A model generated the notes under the pieces. The model was not told the origin of the DNA, searched no databases, and worked only from the letters and a program-made list of their open reading frames with translations. A stretch of 64,000 nucleotides of DNA, from positions 9,068,033 through 9,132,032 of the forward strand of contig CM076260.1 of assembly GCA_038380795.1 (NCBI GenBank), in the 5' to 3' direction. The position numbers were made by a program, and so were the translations under genes. Of this stretch, positions 62,189 through 64,000 are shown one piece after another (positions within the stretch are counted from its first letter, which is position 1; each line of letters begins with the position of its first letter). Source of the stretch: Pyrocephalus nanus. Its lineage: Eukaryota > Chordata > Aves > Passeriformes > Tyrannidae.

Positions 62189-64000
62189 GAGGCAAAAAAC
62201 CCCTCCACTCAAACTTGGTGTTAATTTGGTAGCACAGGGAGGAATGAAAAATACCTAGTAAATCTTCTTGTCCAGCAGGGTTTGTCATTCCATGTATGGC
62301 TAAAATGACAGTTGACTTTCTATGGACATATATAAGAGCATGAGAGAAAGATAATTTTTCATAATTTCTAGACACAAGCCAGGATTTGTCTGAAAATGTC
62401 AGTACCTCTTAGGCTGGTAATGTTCACTGGTGTTGTGTTTTCTAGAAAAGACATGACTTGTATTTTAAGCTATTTAAAGAAAACCTCCAAACTTATTATT
62501 AAAGCTATTTCTGTTTCAGTCATTAACATAATTTGGTTTTACTTTTCAAAAAGTTCTGTAGAGAAAATTCTTGCTCCTCTTCTGCTCCTGCTCATCATAT
62601 CAGTTCTTAAGCACCCCAAGCAATAAACCTCTCTCACCCCAGGAGACTGTCTATATAAAAATTAAAGCCTTTTAAAAAGCACAGTTCAATGCAGAAATAT
62701 AGTAACATTCCCTATTTATTTTTTAAAAAAACTAGGTTATAAATTACTGAAGAATGAAAAGCTGTATATAGAATTCAGGTGAATAAATAAGTTATATTTA
62801 TGTTGTTATAAAAATAAATGTCCTTCATAGTACAGTGTCAAAAATATAAGGATATAGCTATAGTGAATGGCAGGGTGTTATTCCAGGAATGAACTGTGCT
62901 TGATCAACCTAACACCACCTTGCAACTTTTCTGCTCTCTTGATACATTCTTATGACCTACAAAGATCTTGGAAATATAGGCTCTTTTCAACTTTGCCACT
63001 GCCCACAAAGAAATCTAGGGTCAGAAAAGGATGGGGCACCTTATCAGAACATTTCAGCCTGAAAAATATAAAAGAAAAAGTTTGCTTGACTTTATGGATA
63101 AGGGAAAAAAATCCCTTGCAAAAGAGGCAACTTTCTGCTTACAACCATGTCCTTCAAATCTCCAAAATAAAAAACAATGCAGAAGATGGCTTCTCATGAT
63201 ATACCAGGGGAAAAAATTCAAGTAATTGAGGTAACATGAAATCAAAGATACATTTATAAAAAGCAAGAAGAATTAAGAGTCTAAGAGTCTACAGTTAGTA
63301 GTTAGCCTTTAATTCACTGCAACTCTTCCTAATGGACTGACAATTAATTACTCTATTGGCTATTCAAAAGCTATGGCATATTCCTGTGCTGCAGGAAATA
63401 CATTCTAATTTACTGTGTTATAGCCCAGCAATGATACTGAATATGATTACTCCATCCTACACTTCTCATAAAAAACCTAAAAGGCAACATACACTTTTAG
63501 CAGACACCCACAATAATTCAGTCAACCCACCTCTGATACGGTCCTGCACAACATAACCATTACATTTATTTCTAAATGTAAAAGATTGTTCCTGGTTTTA
63601 AAATAGACATCACAGTTATGGGTTGGGTAGTTGGAAGGTCCTCTTACATCTTCCAAGTGTGCATCCCACAGTGACTGCTGTGTAATCTTGCATAGCACAG
63701 GACAGTCCCTCAAGCTTAAGGGACAGTCTCAACCACTAGTAAAATAATAAAATAGCTATGCTAGAAACTTGTAAATAAGGTCTTGGTTCCTATTTCTCTT
63801 TTTTCTTGCAATTTCTTTTCAGGCTCTGATATGTTCTATTCATTGTTGCTTCCATATATAGAAAGACAGAAGTGTACTCTCTACTTGCTGGTTTTTTCAT
63901 ATCCCTTTCCTCTACAGACAGATCTCCATCTGTTGCTGACAATCCACTGAATATCCACCTTTTCCCTAAACCAACATCTTTAATATATAAGCAGTACTTT

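Larger units (their letters stand above)
58731..64000. other. AT-rich DNA without recognised genes
   Basis: About 59650-60110 is GC-richer and may be an aged LTR or other repeat on the minus strand ('gttgttttattgcacattc' would be an AATAAA signal on that strand), but I cannot place it in a family. A TA/TG-rich run lies at 60336-60365 and an A/AC tract at 62142-62188. The rest shows only short random frames. Confidence 0.45.

Overview
This window reads as nuclear DNA from a bird, almost certainly non-genic: a gene desert or the inside of a very long intron. It is AT-rich and has many poly-A and poly-T runs and microsatellites. No open frame longer than about 150 codons looks like protein. The recognisable interspersed repeats are bird-type: 5'-truncated CR1 LINEs, whose 3' ends carry the typical 'tagaatcacgg...ttggaaggga' tail, and two old avian endogenous-retrovirus solo LTRs. 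I see no bacterial-style operons, CRISPR arrays, rRNA or tRNA genes.

Layout. 1-8 kb: a decayed minus-strand LTR (about 902-1500), then featureless AT-rich DNA. 8-15 kb: a small CR1 scrap (8.33 kb), two weak exon-like segments (11.3 and 11.7 kb, minus) and a CR1 reverse-transcriptase fragment (14.4-15.1 kb, minus). 15-21 kb: another minus-strand exon-like segment encoding a hydrophobic stretch (15.9 kb). 20.6-23.6 kb: two diverged copies of an unrecognised repeat flanking a plus-strand solo LTR (20.96-21.53 kb). 25-46 kb: mostly unique AT-rich DNA with further exon-like segments (25.5 and 45.7 kb, minus), a GC-richer old block (35.1-36.3 kb) and a very decayed sense CR1 (about 43.0-43.5 kb). 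46-64 kb: simple repeats, CR1 3' ends at 48.7 and 58.05-58.73 kb, and fragments resembling old sauropsid repeats.

The minus-strand exon-like segments have splice-site consensus and open frames, but their phases do not chain and I recognise none of the peptides. They are leads, not gene calls. Four of the five CR1 copies lie on the minus strand, all truncated at the 5' end and inactive. I did not find a convincing new biological system. The most checkable leads are the repeat pair around the LTR and the exon-like segments.
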